A stretch of DNA of 32,766 nucleotides from Gemmatimonadota bacterium (GTDB lineage Bacteria; Gemmatimonadota; Gemmatimonadetes; Longimicrobiales; Gaopeijiaceae): NCBI GenBank assembly GCA_015664885.1, contig DQPL01000111.1:1-32766 (forward strand), given 5' to 3'. Under the pieces are notes generated by a model. The model was not told the origin of the DNA, made no database searches, and was given only the letters and a program-made list of their open reading frames with translations. The position numbers and the translations under genes are program-made. Of the stretch, positions 1 through 7,735 are shown piece by piece; the stretch's first letter is position 1; every line of letters starts with the position of its first letter.

Positions 1-40
1 GACGTGCCCCCAAGTGTGGTACCACTCCCTATGTTAGACG

Positions 41-760
41 TTGAGCCATCGGCGGTCCCTGGAGCTGGGGCATTCTAAGGAACCAAGACGATGGTCTGAC
101 CGCCTCCGGGGCGGTGTGACGACTTCCGGGGCCCGAGCGATCAGCACTGTGGTGTTCCGGACACATTCGGGACACAGGAGAGGACCAGATGCGCCTCATA
201 GGGCGGTGACCGGCCATCTCGTGCTCTCGACGATCCACACCACGGATGCACCCGGCGCGGTCACGCGACTCCTGAACATGGGTGTGCCGTCGTTCCTCGT
301 AGGTGGCGGGCTCTCAGGTGTCGTGGCCCAGCGACTCGTGCGCCGGGTTTGCACCGAGTGCCGCGGCCGGGGGTGCGAGGGCTGCGACGAAGGACTGCGC
401 GGGCGCACGGGTGTCTTTCAGGTCCTGACCCTCACGGACCCACTACGAGACGCAGTCGCGAGCGGGGAGCCAGCCGCTCGCATAAGACAACTCGCGGCCC
501 AAGCCGGCATGGGCACGCTGGCCACGGACGCTCGACTCGCTCTGGCCGAAGGACTCACCACGTCGCACGAGATCACTCGTCTCGTTCAGGCTTCGAGCGG
601 CGCCACGCTCCCCTGCTCCGCGTGCGAAACCGGAGTACCGCTGGGCGGTCTGGCGTGCCCCGCGTGCGGACGACAGCGCGCGCGCCTGTGTGGCTGCGGC
701 CGTATTCTAGAGCGTTCGTGGCGCTTCTGTCTGTGGTGCGTTCGTCACACCGTGGCGTGA
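41..760 (+). CDS. GspE/PilB-type secretion or pilus ATPase, C-terminal part, 5' region broken, with zinc-ribbon tail
   Basis: The part from about base 206 onward is a clear C-terminal end of a type II secretion / type IV pilus ATPase: TGHLVLSTIHTTDAPGAVTR, then VAQRLVRRVC, then a four-cysteine metal site (CTEC...CEGC) and the GRTGVFQ motif. Upstream, the expected VED, GLT-ASG and G-x-IRD motifs can be recognised near bases 40-75, 91-115 and 159-175, but in different frames. The 5' part is therefore broken by several small indels, either decay or poor sequence at the contig edge. The TTG at 41 is only the first possible start in the open frame and is not a credible natural start. After the ATPase come about 50 extra residues with two more cysteine pairs of zinc-ribbon type (CSAC..CPAC and CGCG..CLWC), unusual for this family. 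It ends 9 bases from the convergent racemase gene. Confidence 0.75.
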   Translation: MSHRRSLELGHSKEPRRWSDRLRGGVTTSGARAISTVVFRTHSGHRRGPDAPHRAVTGHLVLSTIHTTDAPGAVTRLLNMGVPSFLVGGGLSGVVAQRLVRRVCTECRGRGCEGCDEGLRGRTGVFQVLTLTDPLRDAVASGEPAARIRQLAAQAGMGTLATDARLALAEGLTTSHEITRLVQASSGATLPCSACETGVPLGGLACPACGRQRARLCGCGRILERSWRFCLWCVRHTVA

Positions 761-769
761 GGCTCGCGC

Positions 770-1873
770 CTAGCCGAACGACGCCTCCCGCGTCGTGAGG
801 CCGTGGATGCGGTCGAGATCGAGCTCGACGCCCAGCCCGACGCCGCTCGGTACACGCATGACTCCGTCTTCGACCTCGAACTCCGGCGTGACGATGTCCT
901 GCTCCCAATAGCGCTGGCTCGCCGAGATATCCCCCGGAAGACTGAAACCGGGTAGTGAGGCCAATGCCACGTTATACGCCCTCCCGACGCCGGATTCGAG
1001 CATGCCGCCGCACCAGACAGGCATGTCGCGATCTCGCGCCGTGTCGTGCAGTCTTCGGCTGACGCCGAAGCCTCCCACCCGACCGGGCTTGATGTTCACG
1101 ATTTGGCAGCTTCCCAGCTCGAACGCGAGCGCCAGATCGCCCTCGGACTTGATCGACTCGTCGAGGCAGACCGGCGTGCTAAGCTGCTCTTGCAGACGTG
1201 CATGGTCGAGAAAGTCATCGTAGGAGAACGGCTGCTCGATCATCATCAGATCGAGCGCATCCAGCTCCTTTAGTCGGTCCACGTCGTCGAGCGTATAGGC
1301 CGAATTCGCGTCGGCCATGAACGCGACGTCCGGGAAGCGCTCGCGTAGACCCGCAAGCATCTCGATGTCGCGGCCCGGTTTGATCTTGATCTTTACTCGG
1401 GCATAGCCGTCGTCGAGGTAGCCGCTGACGCTCTCGTGCAACTCTTCGTCCGTAGCCTTGAGCCCGATGCTCACGCCGACCGGCACGACGTCGCGATCAC
1501 CGCCCAGCTTCTGGGAGAGCGAGACACCCTCGGCTCGCGCCGCGAGATCCCAGCCCGCCATCTCTACGGCGGCCTTCGCCATGTTGTGGCCGCGCACCCA
1601 GCGGACGGGAGCCAGGATGTCCTCCGGCCCTTCGGCATCCCGCCCGACGATGCCTGGAAGTATGAATTCCGTGAGTACGTGCCACGCGGTGTTGGTGAAC
1701 TCGTAGGAGTAGGCCGGGTCCTCGCCCACCACACATTCGCTCCATCCCTCGAGTCCTTCGGAGTACAGCGTCAGCAGGAGAATCCGGCGATCCTGCATGC
1801 CACCGCTGCTGATCTCGAAGTACTCCTTCAGGCGCAGCGGAATCTGCCGCAGAACGGCACGTTCGATCCTCAT
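770..1873 (-). CDS. N-succinylamino acid racemase / o-succinylbenzoate synthase family enzyme
   Basis: A 367-aa enolase-superfamily enzyme, normal length for the NSAR/OSBS family. The catalytic KxK pair is K161 and K163 (VKIKIKPG). The metal ligands are D187 (ADAN), E212 (IEQP) and D237 (LDES), and the second acid/base lysine is K261 (NIKPGR). VWCGGMLESG and LPGDISAS are family signatures. Members racemise N-succinyl amino acids, make o-succinylbenzoate for menaquinone, or do both. No other men gene lies in the window, while a COG3375-type GNAT and an M20 hydrolase sit upstream in the same string. This favours the D-to-L amino acid racemase role (inference). Its ATG overlaps the stop of the FAD gene by 4 bases (ATGA), which fixes the start. 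It uses TAG as its own stop, so amber codons terminate normally in this genome. Confidence 0.88.
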   Translation of the reverse strand: MRIERAVLRQIPLRLKEYFEISSGGMQDRRILLLTLYSEGLEGWSECVVGEDPAYSYEFTNTAWHVLTEFILPGIVGRDAEGPEDILAPVRWVRGHNMAKAAVEMAGWDLAARAEGVSLSQKLGGDRDVVPVGVSIGLKATDEELHESVSGYLDDGYARVKIKIKPGRDIEMLAGLRERFPDVAFMADANSAYTLDDVDRLKELDALDLMMIEQPFSYDDFLDHARLQEQLSTPVCLDESIKSEGDLALAFELGSCQIVNIKPGRVGGFGVSRRLHDTARDRDMPVWCGGMLESGVGRAYNVALASLPGFSLPGDISASQRYWEQDIVTPEFEVEDGVMRVPSGVGLGVELDLDRIHGLTTREASFG

Positions 1874-3108
1874 TGAGTCTCTCCCACTAGGGCGGGCATG
1901 ACAGGCAAGAGCGGAAAGACCTCGTCCACCTGCTGCCAGCCGACACGCATCAGGTAGGTCGAGTTCCGACCGTAGGACTTCTCGCCCAGGATGAAGAAAC
2001 CCGGCTCGGGGTTTCTGAGGGTATCCGATCCGTGACTGGTCTGTGCGAGACAGTCCACCGCCGAAGATGCCAGCAAGGCGGCAGCGAGCTTCATGGGGCC
2101 CGATGTGGCCCAGCACTCGTGCACCTGCAGCTGCCGGTACAGCGTGTGGTCTCCCACTGAGCCCGTCAGCGCGATGATGCGATCGACCACGAGCCTTTCC
2201 ATCGTGCCGTCCGGTGCGGAGCGCAGCGTCACTTCGATTCCGTCGGAGCGTCGCAGCAGGGTCTCGACGGAACGTCCGAGGCGCACGACGACTCCCTCCT
2301 GCTGGGTGGCGCCGCGTCCCGCCGAAAGCATGGCCCGGGCGTGTTCCGCCAGCGCGGCACGCTGCGGCAATGGATCATCATCGATGGCCTTGAACGTCGG
2401 ACGCTCACTTCGGATCGTCTACGCGACCGCGGTGTCAGGGTGTCGAGAGCAAAGCTTCGACAAGGCTCGGGCGGCGGTCTGACCGGAGTGGCCCTCACCC
2501 ACCAGCAGGACTCTCTGCCCTGCCCAGCCCGCTTTGTCCGCGGCGACGTCCGGCAGATGGCGAACGATCGAGTCTGCTACAGACCGTTCGCCTGGGGCGC
2601 GAATTCCGCGGCGGCCCAGAGCGTTAGGGTTGTGGTAGGTACCGGTGCAATCGAGAACTACGTCCGCGAACACGATCCGCTCGTCGCCCGCCTGCTCGAT
2701 CAGGATGCGAAAGGGCAGCTCCGAGCGCTGCGCGGTGCCGATCTCGTCGCTCTTCAGCAGCCCGTCACGAGCGATCTCGAGCACGCGTGTTCCACACCGA
2801 ATCCGTGGGGCGATGTCGGCGAGCCCCGCGATCGGCTGCAGCAGGTCACGCACCAGCTCCACGCCCGTCGGACAGTCGTCGTTGTCGGGCACCGACTGTC
2901 CTGCGGCTGCGAGCCGCGCTCTAGCCCTCGCAGACGCGTTCATCGACCACGGCGTGAAGAGACTCACGTGCCCCCACGACCCCACGTTGCCGGCAGGCCC
3001 GCTCGCCATCTCCAAAACCGTGAAATCGAGCCCCGCCTGGGCTGCGGCCAACGAGACCTCCAGACCCGTGGGTCCGCTCCCCAGAATCGCAATTCGTGTA
3101 CGACTCAC
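1870..3108 (-). pseudogene. FAD/NAD(P)-dependent oxidoreductase interrupted by an in-frame amber codon
   Basis: A two-dinucleotide-fold flavoprotein of 412 codons. The N-terminal FAD site is ILGSGPTGLEVSLAAAQAG (residues about 7-25). A second GxGxSG fold, LLVGEGHSGQTAARAL, lies near residue 210, as in FMO-like or pyridine nucleotide oxidoreductases. The reading frame is interrupted once, by TAG at 2421-2419; both flanking parts are in the same frame and both look like real protein. The position reads TAVA-stop-TIRSERP, where a Trp codon (TGG) would need only one base change. The GTG start overlaps the GNAT stop as GTGA, and the 3' end overlaps the racemase start as ATGA. The substrate is unknown; an amino- or imino-acid related oxidation would suit the context, but this is a guess. 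Without the amber it would be a normal full-length gene. Confidence 0.8.
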
Positions 3109-3953
3109 GCATCCTCCCCGCGCACGAGCAGGTAGTCGGAGGTAGTCCCCGCACGAAGGAGTTCGCGCACCTCGTAGCCTTCGTTCAAATAGTGCGTGAA
3201 GACCGCCCGAGTGGCGTTCCGCCACTGGACAGCTACGTCCATCGAGCGACGCATGATCTCGGCGATGTCCGCCGGAATCGAAACGAATAGCTGGTCGTTC
3301 CGGTTCCCGAGGTCGGGGGTGCCTGGGTGAAGGAGCCCCTCCACTTCATCAGCGTCCAACACTCGCTGAGCGTCGGGCAACGCGCCGTGACGCGGTGCAC
3401 ACAGCTCGCCGGCAAGGCGGGCGACAACTCGCTCGCTAGTCATCAACCAGTGCGCGAGGAAGCGGTCGGTTCCCACACCCAGGTGTAGCGGCGAGTCGGT
3501 ATCGCCGTACATGTCGCGCTCATACTCGCGGGCCACGATGCCCAGCTTGCTGAAGTTCAGGTAAGCGTTGCGCGATTGCAGCGGGTCGAACGTCCAGTGC
3601 ATGGTCTCGACGCCACGTTCCAAGAGCTGTTCGCGCTGGTAAGCCTTCAAGCGGGTCCCGAGCCCGGCGTCGCGCACTTCGGTGCGCACCGCGAGCATGT
3701 CGGACCAGTGCACGAGCCGGCCGTCCCGGGGACCGGTCATGCCGAACACGAAACCGGCCAGGCGTTGGTCCGCGTCGTAGGCGCCAGCGCAGACGCCGCC
3801 CAGGATTTGAGAAACCTTCAGAATTGCGAGAGGCACTCGCTCGCTGAACCCCGCTCCCCAAGTCTCGTCCTGGAGCTCCACACAAGCCTGATATTGCTCG
3901 ATCGTGGTGAGCGGTCGGATTTCGAAATCGGTCGAGCCGACAAGCGAGCTCAT
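3105..3953 (-). CDS. GNAT-family N-acyltransferase (COG3375-like), candidate D-amino acid N-succinyltransferase
   Basis: About 282 aa, with a GNAT core in the N-terminal half (FEIRPLTTIEQY... and the acyl-CoA region RDAGLGTRLKAYQREQLLERG), then FDPLQSRNAYLNFSKLG, typical of the large COG3375 acyltransferases. Proteins of this kind are encoded beside N-succinylamino acid racemases and, in Geobacillus, succinylate D-amino acids from succinyl-CoA. That substrate is inferred here from the neighbours. ATG at 3953 is preferred over the TTG two codons upstream. It lies 25 bases after the M20 stop, the only real gap in the glcD-to-racemase string. The 3' end overlaps the FAD gene (GTGA). Confidence 0.82.
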   Translation of the reverse strand: MSSLVGSTDFEIRPLTTIEQYQACVELQDETWGAGFSERVPLAILKVSQILGGVCAGAYDADQRLAGFVFGMTGPRDGRLVHWSDMLAVRTEVRDAGLGTRLKAYQREQLLERGVETMHWTFDPLQSRNAYLNFSKLGIVAREYERDMYGDTDSPLHLGVGTDRFLAHWLMTSERVVARLAGELCAPRHGALPDAQRVLDADEVEGLLHPGTPDLGNRNDQLFVSIPADIAEIMRRSMDVAVQWRNATRAVFTHYLNEGYEVRELLRAGTTSDYLLVRGEDA

Positions 3954-3978
3954 TTCCAAGGCCCTGTCCTACCGGTCA

Positions 3979-5148
3979 CTAGCCCGACTCCACCGGACTC
4001 ATGAGCAGTTCCGCCACCAGCGCTGCGCGGTCGACCAAGCTCTCGATCTCGACGTGCTCGTGGTTCGCGTGGGCGCCGTCCCCGCGGGGACCGAGGCCGT
4101 CGAGCGTCGCGGTATACAGGCTGGTCGTATTCCCGTCCGAGCCGCCGCCCGATATGTCTTCCGTCAGGTCCATGCCCAGGCGGCCTCCCGCTTCTGCGGC
4201 TGCCTGCCAGAGTAGCCGATTTCGGGCAGTTCGCTCGAGCGGCGGTATCTGGATACCGCCTTCGATCTCTAGTGACGTGCCAGGAGTGAGGGCCCTCATG
4301 GCATGGATGGTCTCTGCGATGGCCTCGCCATCAGAGGCGGAAAGGATGCGCACGTCGACTTCGGCCTCGGCTTCTGCAGCGATCACGTTCACTCGCGAGC
4401 CACCTCGAACGACGCCGACGTTCACAGTTACTCCGCGCTCGAGATCAGTGATTGCGTGGAGTCGTTGCACGACGTGCATCAGCTCGTGAATCGCCGATGC
4501 CCCTCCGGTCGGGTCGAGCCCCGAGTGCGCGGCTTTGCCATGGACCCTCACGACGAAGCGCCCGACGCCCTTGCGTGCCGTCTTGAGGTGCCCGACCAGG
4601 CCCAGCGCCGGCTCGAGCACGAACGCGCGCGCAACGTGCTTGGCAATCAGACGAACGTACCGCGTCGATTCGGGGCTTCCGGTCTCCTCGTCGGAGTTGA
4701 TGAACCACACCGGCGTTGCGGGCGGCTGATGACCGAGCTCGCGCAGTGCACGAAGCGCGAAGATGCCCTGCACAATGCCGGCCTTCATGTCGAACGTGCC
4801 GGGCCCGCGCACGTGGCCGTTCTCGACGACGACCGGCATCGTCTCCAGCGTACCGAGCGGCCAAACCGTGTCTGAGTGCCCGATCAACAGCTGTGCGGGC
4901 TTGCCCCGCTCACGGTGTTCAGGCACCGCGAAAAGGTGCCCACCCGTCTCCCGGCCGGGCACGTGCCGCACCCCGAAGCCAAGCTCGCAGAGGGCGTCCG
5001 ATAGCTGCGACTGCACCGCCGCCTGCGAGGCCACTACATCGGTCGGCGACTCTTTCTCAACTAGCGAGACCAACATCTCCACCATGGCGTCGCGTTGTCC
5101 GGCCAGGTACTCGAGGATCGACTGCGCTCGAGCGCGCTCTTCACTCAT
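3979..5148 (-). CDS. M20-family metallopeptidase (CPG2-like), candidate N-succinyl-L-amino acid hydrolase
   Basis: 389 aa, usual length for M20 zinc hydrolases. Visible metal and catalytic residues are H91 and D93 (GHSDTVW), D120 (GTFDMKAG), the catalytic Glu pair E154/E155 (SDEETGS), E179 (VLEPALG) and a C-terminal His in DGAHANHEHV. The dimerisation domain lies between (GKAAHSGLDPTGGASAI). M20 enzymes hydrolyse N-acyl amino acids or C-terminal residues. Next to an N-succinylamino acid racemase and a GNAT, the likely job is removing succinate from N-succinyl-L-amino acids, making the D-to-L conversion irreversible (inference). The ATG at 5148 overlaps the glcF stop as ATGA, which selects this start over the longer upstream open frame. 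Confidence 0.88.
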   Translation of the reverse strand: MSEERARAQSILEYLAGQRDAMVEMLVSLVEKESPTDVVASQAAVQSQLSDALCELGFGVRHVPGRETGGHLFAVPEHRERGKPAQLLIGHSDTVWPLGTLETMPVVVENGHVRGPGTFDMKAGIVQGIFALRALRELGHQPPATPVWFINSDEETGSPESTRYVRLIAKHVARAFVLEPALGLVGHLKTARKGVGRFVVRVHGKAAHSGLDPTGGASAIHELMHVVQRLHAITDLERGVTVNVGVVRGGSRVNVIAAEAEAEVDVRILSASDGEAIAETIHAMRALTPGTSLEIEGGIQIPPLERTARNRLLWQAAAEAGGRLGMDLTEDISGGGSDGNTTSLYTATLDGLGPRGDGAHANHEHVEIESLVDRAALVAELLMSPVESG

Positions 5149-6512
5149 GCATCGCTGCCTCTTTGGTAGTAACCGGCCCGCCGATAGCTCTCGTCCAGCA
5201 GCTCGACCGGGTGTAACACGCCTTCTAGAGCCCCCTCCAGGCGCAGCCCCGCCCCGATCTGCATCATGCAGCCCGGGTTGGGGGTTACCACCGCGTCCGC
5301 TGCGCAGGCGCGTACAGCCGCCACCTTGTCCCGTCCGATCTCTCCGCCCAACTCCGGGTGCGTGATGCCGTAGATGCCTGCGCCGCCGCAGCACTCATCC
5401 GCCTTCCCGACGATGCGAACCTCGGTGCCCGGAATAGCGGCGAGCACCGCGAGCGGTGGCTGCTCGACGCGCTGGGCGTGCAGCAGGTGGCAGGGGTGAT
5501 CGTACGCTACCGTGCAGATCACTTCCGCTCCACCCAATGGCCCCGCGGCGGAGAGCAGTTCGGTGACGTCCTTCACCTTCGCGGCAAGTGCCCGCGCGCG
5601 CTCAGACATCGCAGAATCGTTCTCCAATAGCACGCCATAGTCCTTCATGGCGGCGCCGCACCCAGCGGTATTCACCGCGATGGCATCGGCTTCGACGGAC
5701 TCGAACGCGGCAATGTTCACACGAGCGAGGGTCCGCGCCTGTTCGAGATCCCCTCCGTGTGCGTGCAGCGCACCGCAGCAGTCCTGACCGCTGACCGAGA
5801 CCACTTCGTAGCCGTTGGCCTCGAGGGTGCGAACGGTGGCGCGGTTCAGGCGCGTGAAGAGTCCCTCCTGCACGCATCCGATCAAGACCGCGACCCGTCC
5901 ACGCGAGCCCGCCGCAACACGGTGGGACGGCGCGGCAGTGGAGTCGCCCACGCCGGTAGAGTCGGCTGAGCCGGCCTTCGCAAGGCCCAAGGTGCGTAGG
6001 CGGGTCCACCCAGCAGTTGAAGCGAGCATCGCGAGCGCGAGTTTCGCGGTCTTGAAGGGTCCCACAGCCGGAATCAGCATAGTGCCGAGCGACGCGAAGC
6101 CGAGGCCCCTGATCGAGCGACTCTGCACGAAGAAGAGCTTTCGTCGTAGTGAGGACGAGAAGACCCAGAGCAAAGCACGCGTTAGGAATCCCGAGGGACG
6201 GTGCTCAGCGACGGTCTCGCGGGCCAGCTCGAGCAGCGTGCCATACTCCACCCCGGAGGGACACACCGGCTCACACGCCCGACACCCGAGGCATCGATCG
6301 ATGTGCGTGCCGAACGCTTCAGAGCCGGGGTCGAGCCGTCCTTCGACAACGGCCCGCATGAGGTGCAGGCGACCTCGTGGAGAATCTGCCTCGTCGCCAA
6401 GGCGGTTGTACGTGGGGCACGCCGGCAGACAAAACCCGCAGTGCACGCACGGCAGCAAGCGCTCGCGCTGCTTCTCCAGTGCCTCGGAGAGCGTCGACAA
6501 CGTGTCGCTCAC
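5145..6512 (-). CDS. glcF: Glycolate/D-lactate oxidase iron-sulfur subunit GlcF
   Basis: 455 aa with two N-terminal 4Fe-4S clusters: C22, C25, C28, C32 (CVHCGFCLPAC) and C74, C77, C80, C84 (CLGCRACEPVC). Two CCG domains follow, marked by GQDCCGALHAHGG and ADECCGGAGIYG. This is the architecture of GlcF and related heterodisulfide-reductase-like subunits. It passes electrons from the GlcD/GlcE flavoproteins to the quinone pool at the membrane. GTG start at 6512 overlaps the glcE stop (GTGA), and its stop overlaps the M20 start (ATGA). The order glcD-glcE-glcF is the classical one. Confidence 0.93.
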   Translation of the reverse strand: MSDTLSTLSEALEKQRERLLPCVHCGFCLPACPTYNRLGDEADSPRGRLHLMRAVVEGRLDPGSEAFGTHIDRCLGCRACEPVCPSGVEYGTLLELARETVAEHRPSGFLTRALLWVFSSSLRRKLFFVQSRSIRGLGFASLGTMLIPAVGPFKTAKLALAMLASTAGWTRLRTLGLAKAGSADSTGVGDSTAAPSHRVAAGSRGRVAVLIGCVQEGLFTRLNRATVRTLEANGYEVVSVSGQDCCGALHAHGGDLEQARTLARVNIAAFESVEADAIAVNTAGCGAAMKDYGVLLENDSAMSERARALAAKVKDVTELLSAAGPLGGAEVICTVAYDHPCHLLHAQRVEQPPLAVLAAIPGTEVRIVGKADECCGGAGIYGITHPELGGEIGRDKVAAVRACAADAVVTPNPGCMMQIGAGLRLEGALEGVLHPVELLDESYRRAGYYQRGSDA

Positions 6513-7735
6513 AGCAGTACCCCGCTCGGATCGAAGATCCGCTTCACGCCCTCGCCGATCTCATGGGCGTCCGGCGAGAGTGGGGTAGAGAGAGCCGCAG
6601 GACTCGCATCGATCGGGCAACGATGCACAGCGACGGTACCGCCCAACGCTTCTACCCCGGCGCACATCTCCAGTACGGCATCGCTGTAACCAGCGCCGCT
6701 GAACGCGACGCGGGCACAGCCTTCGGCGACGTCCGCCACGACTACGCAGTCCACGCCCCGGAGCGCGCCTTGTATCGAGTCGAGCAATGCACCCAGCTGC
6801 GAAGGCAGCGTACTGGCGTACAGCAACACCTCAGCGTCGGCGCCCGCATCCCGCGTGGCAGCGAGCAACGCCTCCGCCTCGGTCCCCTCTTTCGCGGCGA
6901 AGGAGACCCCTGCGTGCGCCTCGAGCATGCGCTGGTCCGCATCGACTGTTTCGTCGGCGCCATGCAGGCGCACGAGGAAGCTCGCGGCGCCGGTCGAAAG
7001 AGAGAGCACGATCGAAGCAGGAAGCGTCGGTGCGGTCGCGACCGCCCGAGCAGTAGGCACTAGCGAAGCGAGGTCCGCGGCCTCGAGCACGAGCACCCTG
7101 TCGAGTGTTGGCACCGGGAAGAGGCGCACCGTGACCGCGGTAATGACCGCGAGACGACCACGGCTGCCCACCATCGGCTTGATCAGATCAAAGCCCGCGA
7201 CATTCTTCACGACTCGACCACCGAGTCGCAGCGCGCGGCCGTCACCGCAAACGACCGTCATTCCGAGCACGTGATTGCGCACGTGTCCGTAGCCTGCCCA
7301 CAAGGGTCCGGTCACCCCGGCGGCTGCGAGTCCACCCAACGTGCGCTTTGCTGCGTCCATGGGGTCGAACGGAAGCCACTGGCGGTGCTCGCCCGTCATG
7401 CCGCCGAGCTCCGCGAGGCCGGTTCCGGCCTTGGCCGTGAGCGTGAGGTCCGCAGGCTCGTAAATTTCGATTCCCGTCATTCGCGCGGTGGAGAGCGCGA
7501 CGTAGGGACGTTCGGCCCGTCGGTCCCCAACGTGCGCGCCCGTGCCGACCGGGAGCACCGCGCTCGAGGTAGCGCGTGCCCACTCCAGAACCTCTACGAC
7601 CTCTTGGACCGAGCCGGGGGACACATATGCATCCGGTTCCCGACCCAGCGCGAGGCGGGCCGAGCCACCCGACGCAGGTTCGAGTGCCTCGGCGGACACC
7701 ACGTCGGACAAAGGGGTAGCGCTGCCCAGAGTCAT
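6509..7735 (-). CDS. glcE: Glycolate oxidase FAD-binding subunit GlcE
   Basis: 408 aa FAD-linked oxidase subunit. The PCMH-type FAD domain is visible from SPGSVQEVVEVLEWA, PVGTGAHVGDR, KAGTGLAELGG, through VTGPLWAGYGHVRNHVLGM to GGRVVKNVAGFDL, then IKPMVGSRGRLAVITAVTVRLFP. GlcE is the shorter FAD partner of GlcD in the membrane-associated glycolate dehydrogenase. ATG at 7735 is chosen because it overlaps the glcD stop as ATGA; the open frame runs further upstream only as a shadow within glcD. Its stop overlaps the glcF GTG. Confidence 0.92.
   Translation of the reverse strand: MTLGSATPLSDVVSAEALEPASGGSARLALGREPDAYVSPGSVQEVVEVLEWARATSSAVLPVGTGAHVGDRRAERPYVALSTARMTGIEIYEPADLTLTAKAGTGLAELGGMTGEHRQWLPFDPMDAAKRTLGGLAAAGVTGPLWAGYGHVRNHVLGMTVVCGDGRALRLGGRVVKNVAGFDLIKPMVGSRGRLAVITAVTVRLFPVPTLDRVLVLEAADLASLVPTARAVATAPTLPASIVLSLSTGAASFLVRLHGADETVDADQRMLEAHAGVSFAAKEGTEAEALLAATRDAGADAEVLLYASTLPSQLGALLDSIQGALRGVDCVVVADVAEGCARVAFSGAGYSDAVLEMCAGVEALGGTVAVHRCPIDASPAALSTPLSPDAHEIGEGVKRIFDPSGVLL

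Noticed and set aside
770-1873. Calling the racemase MenC (menaquinone o-succinylbenzoate synthase)
   Set aside because: The family covers both activities, but no other men gene is in the window, and the GNAT and M20 neighbours match the N-succinylamino acid pathway. Bifunctionality cannot be excluded.
2419-2421. Amber codon as pyrrolysine or genome-wide recoding
   Set aside because: TAG is the natural stop of several intact genes here (racemase, M20, GAF), and the FAD family is not known for pyrrolysine. A point mutation or error is simpler.
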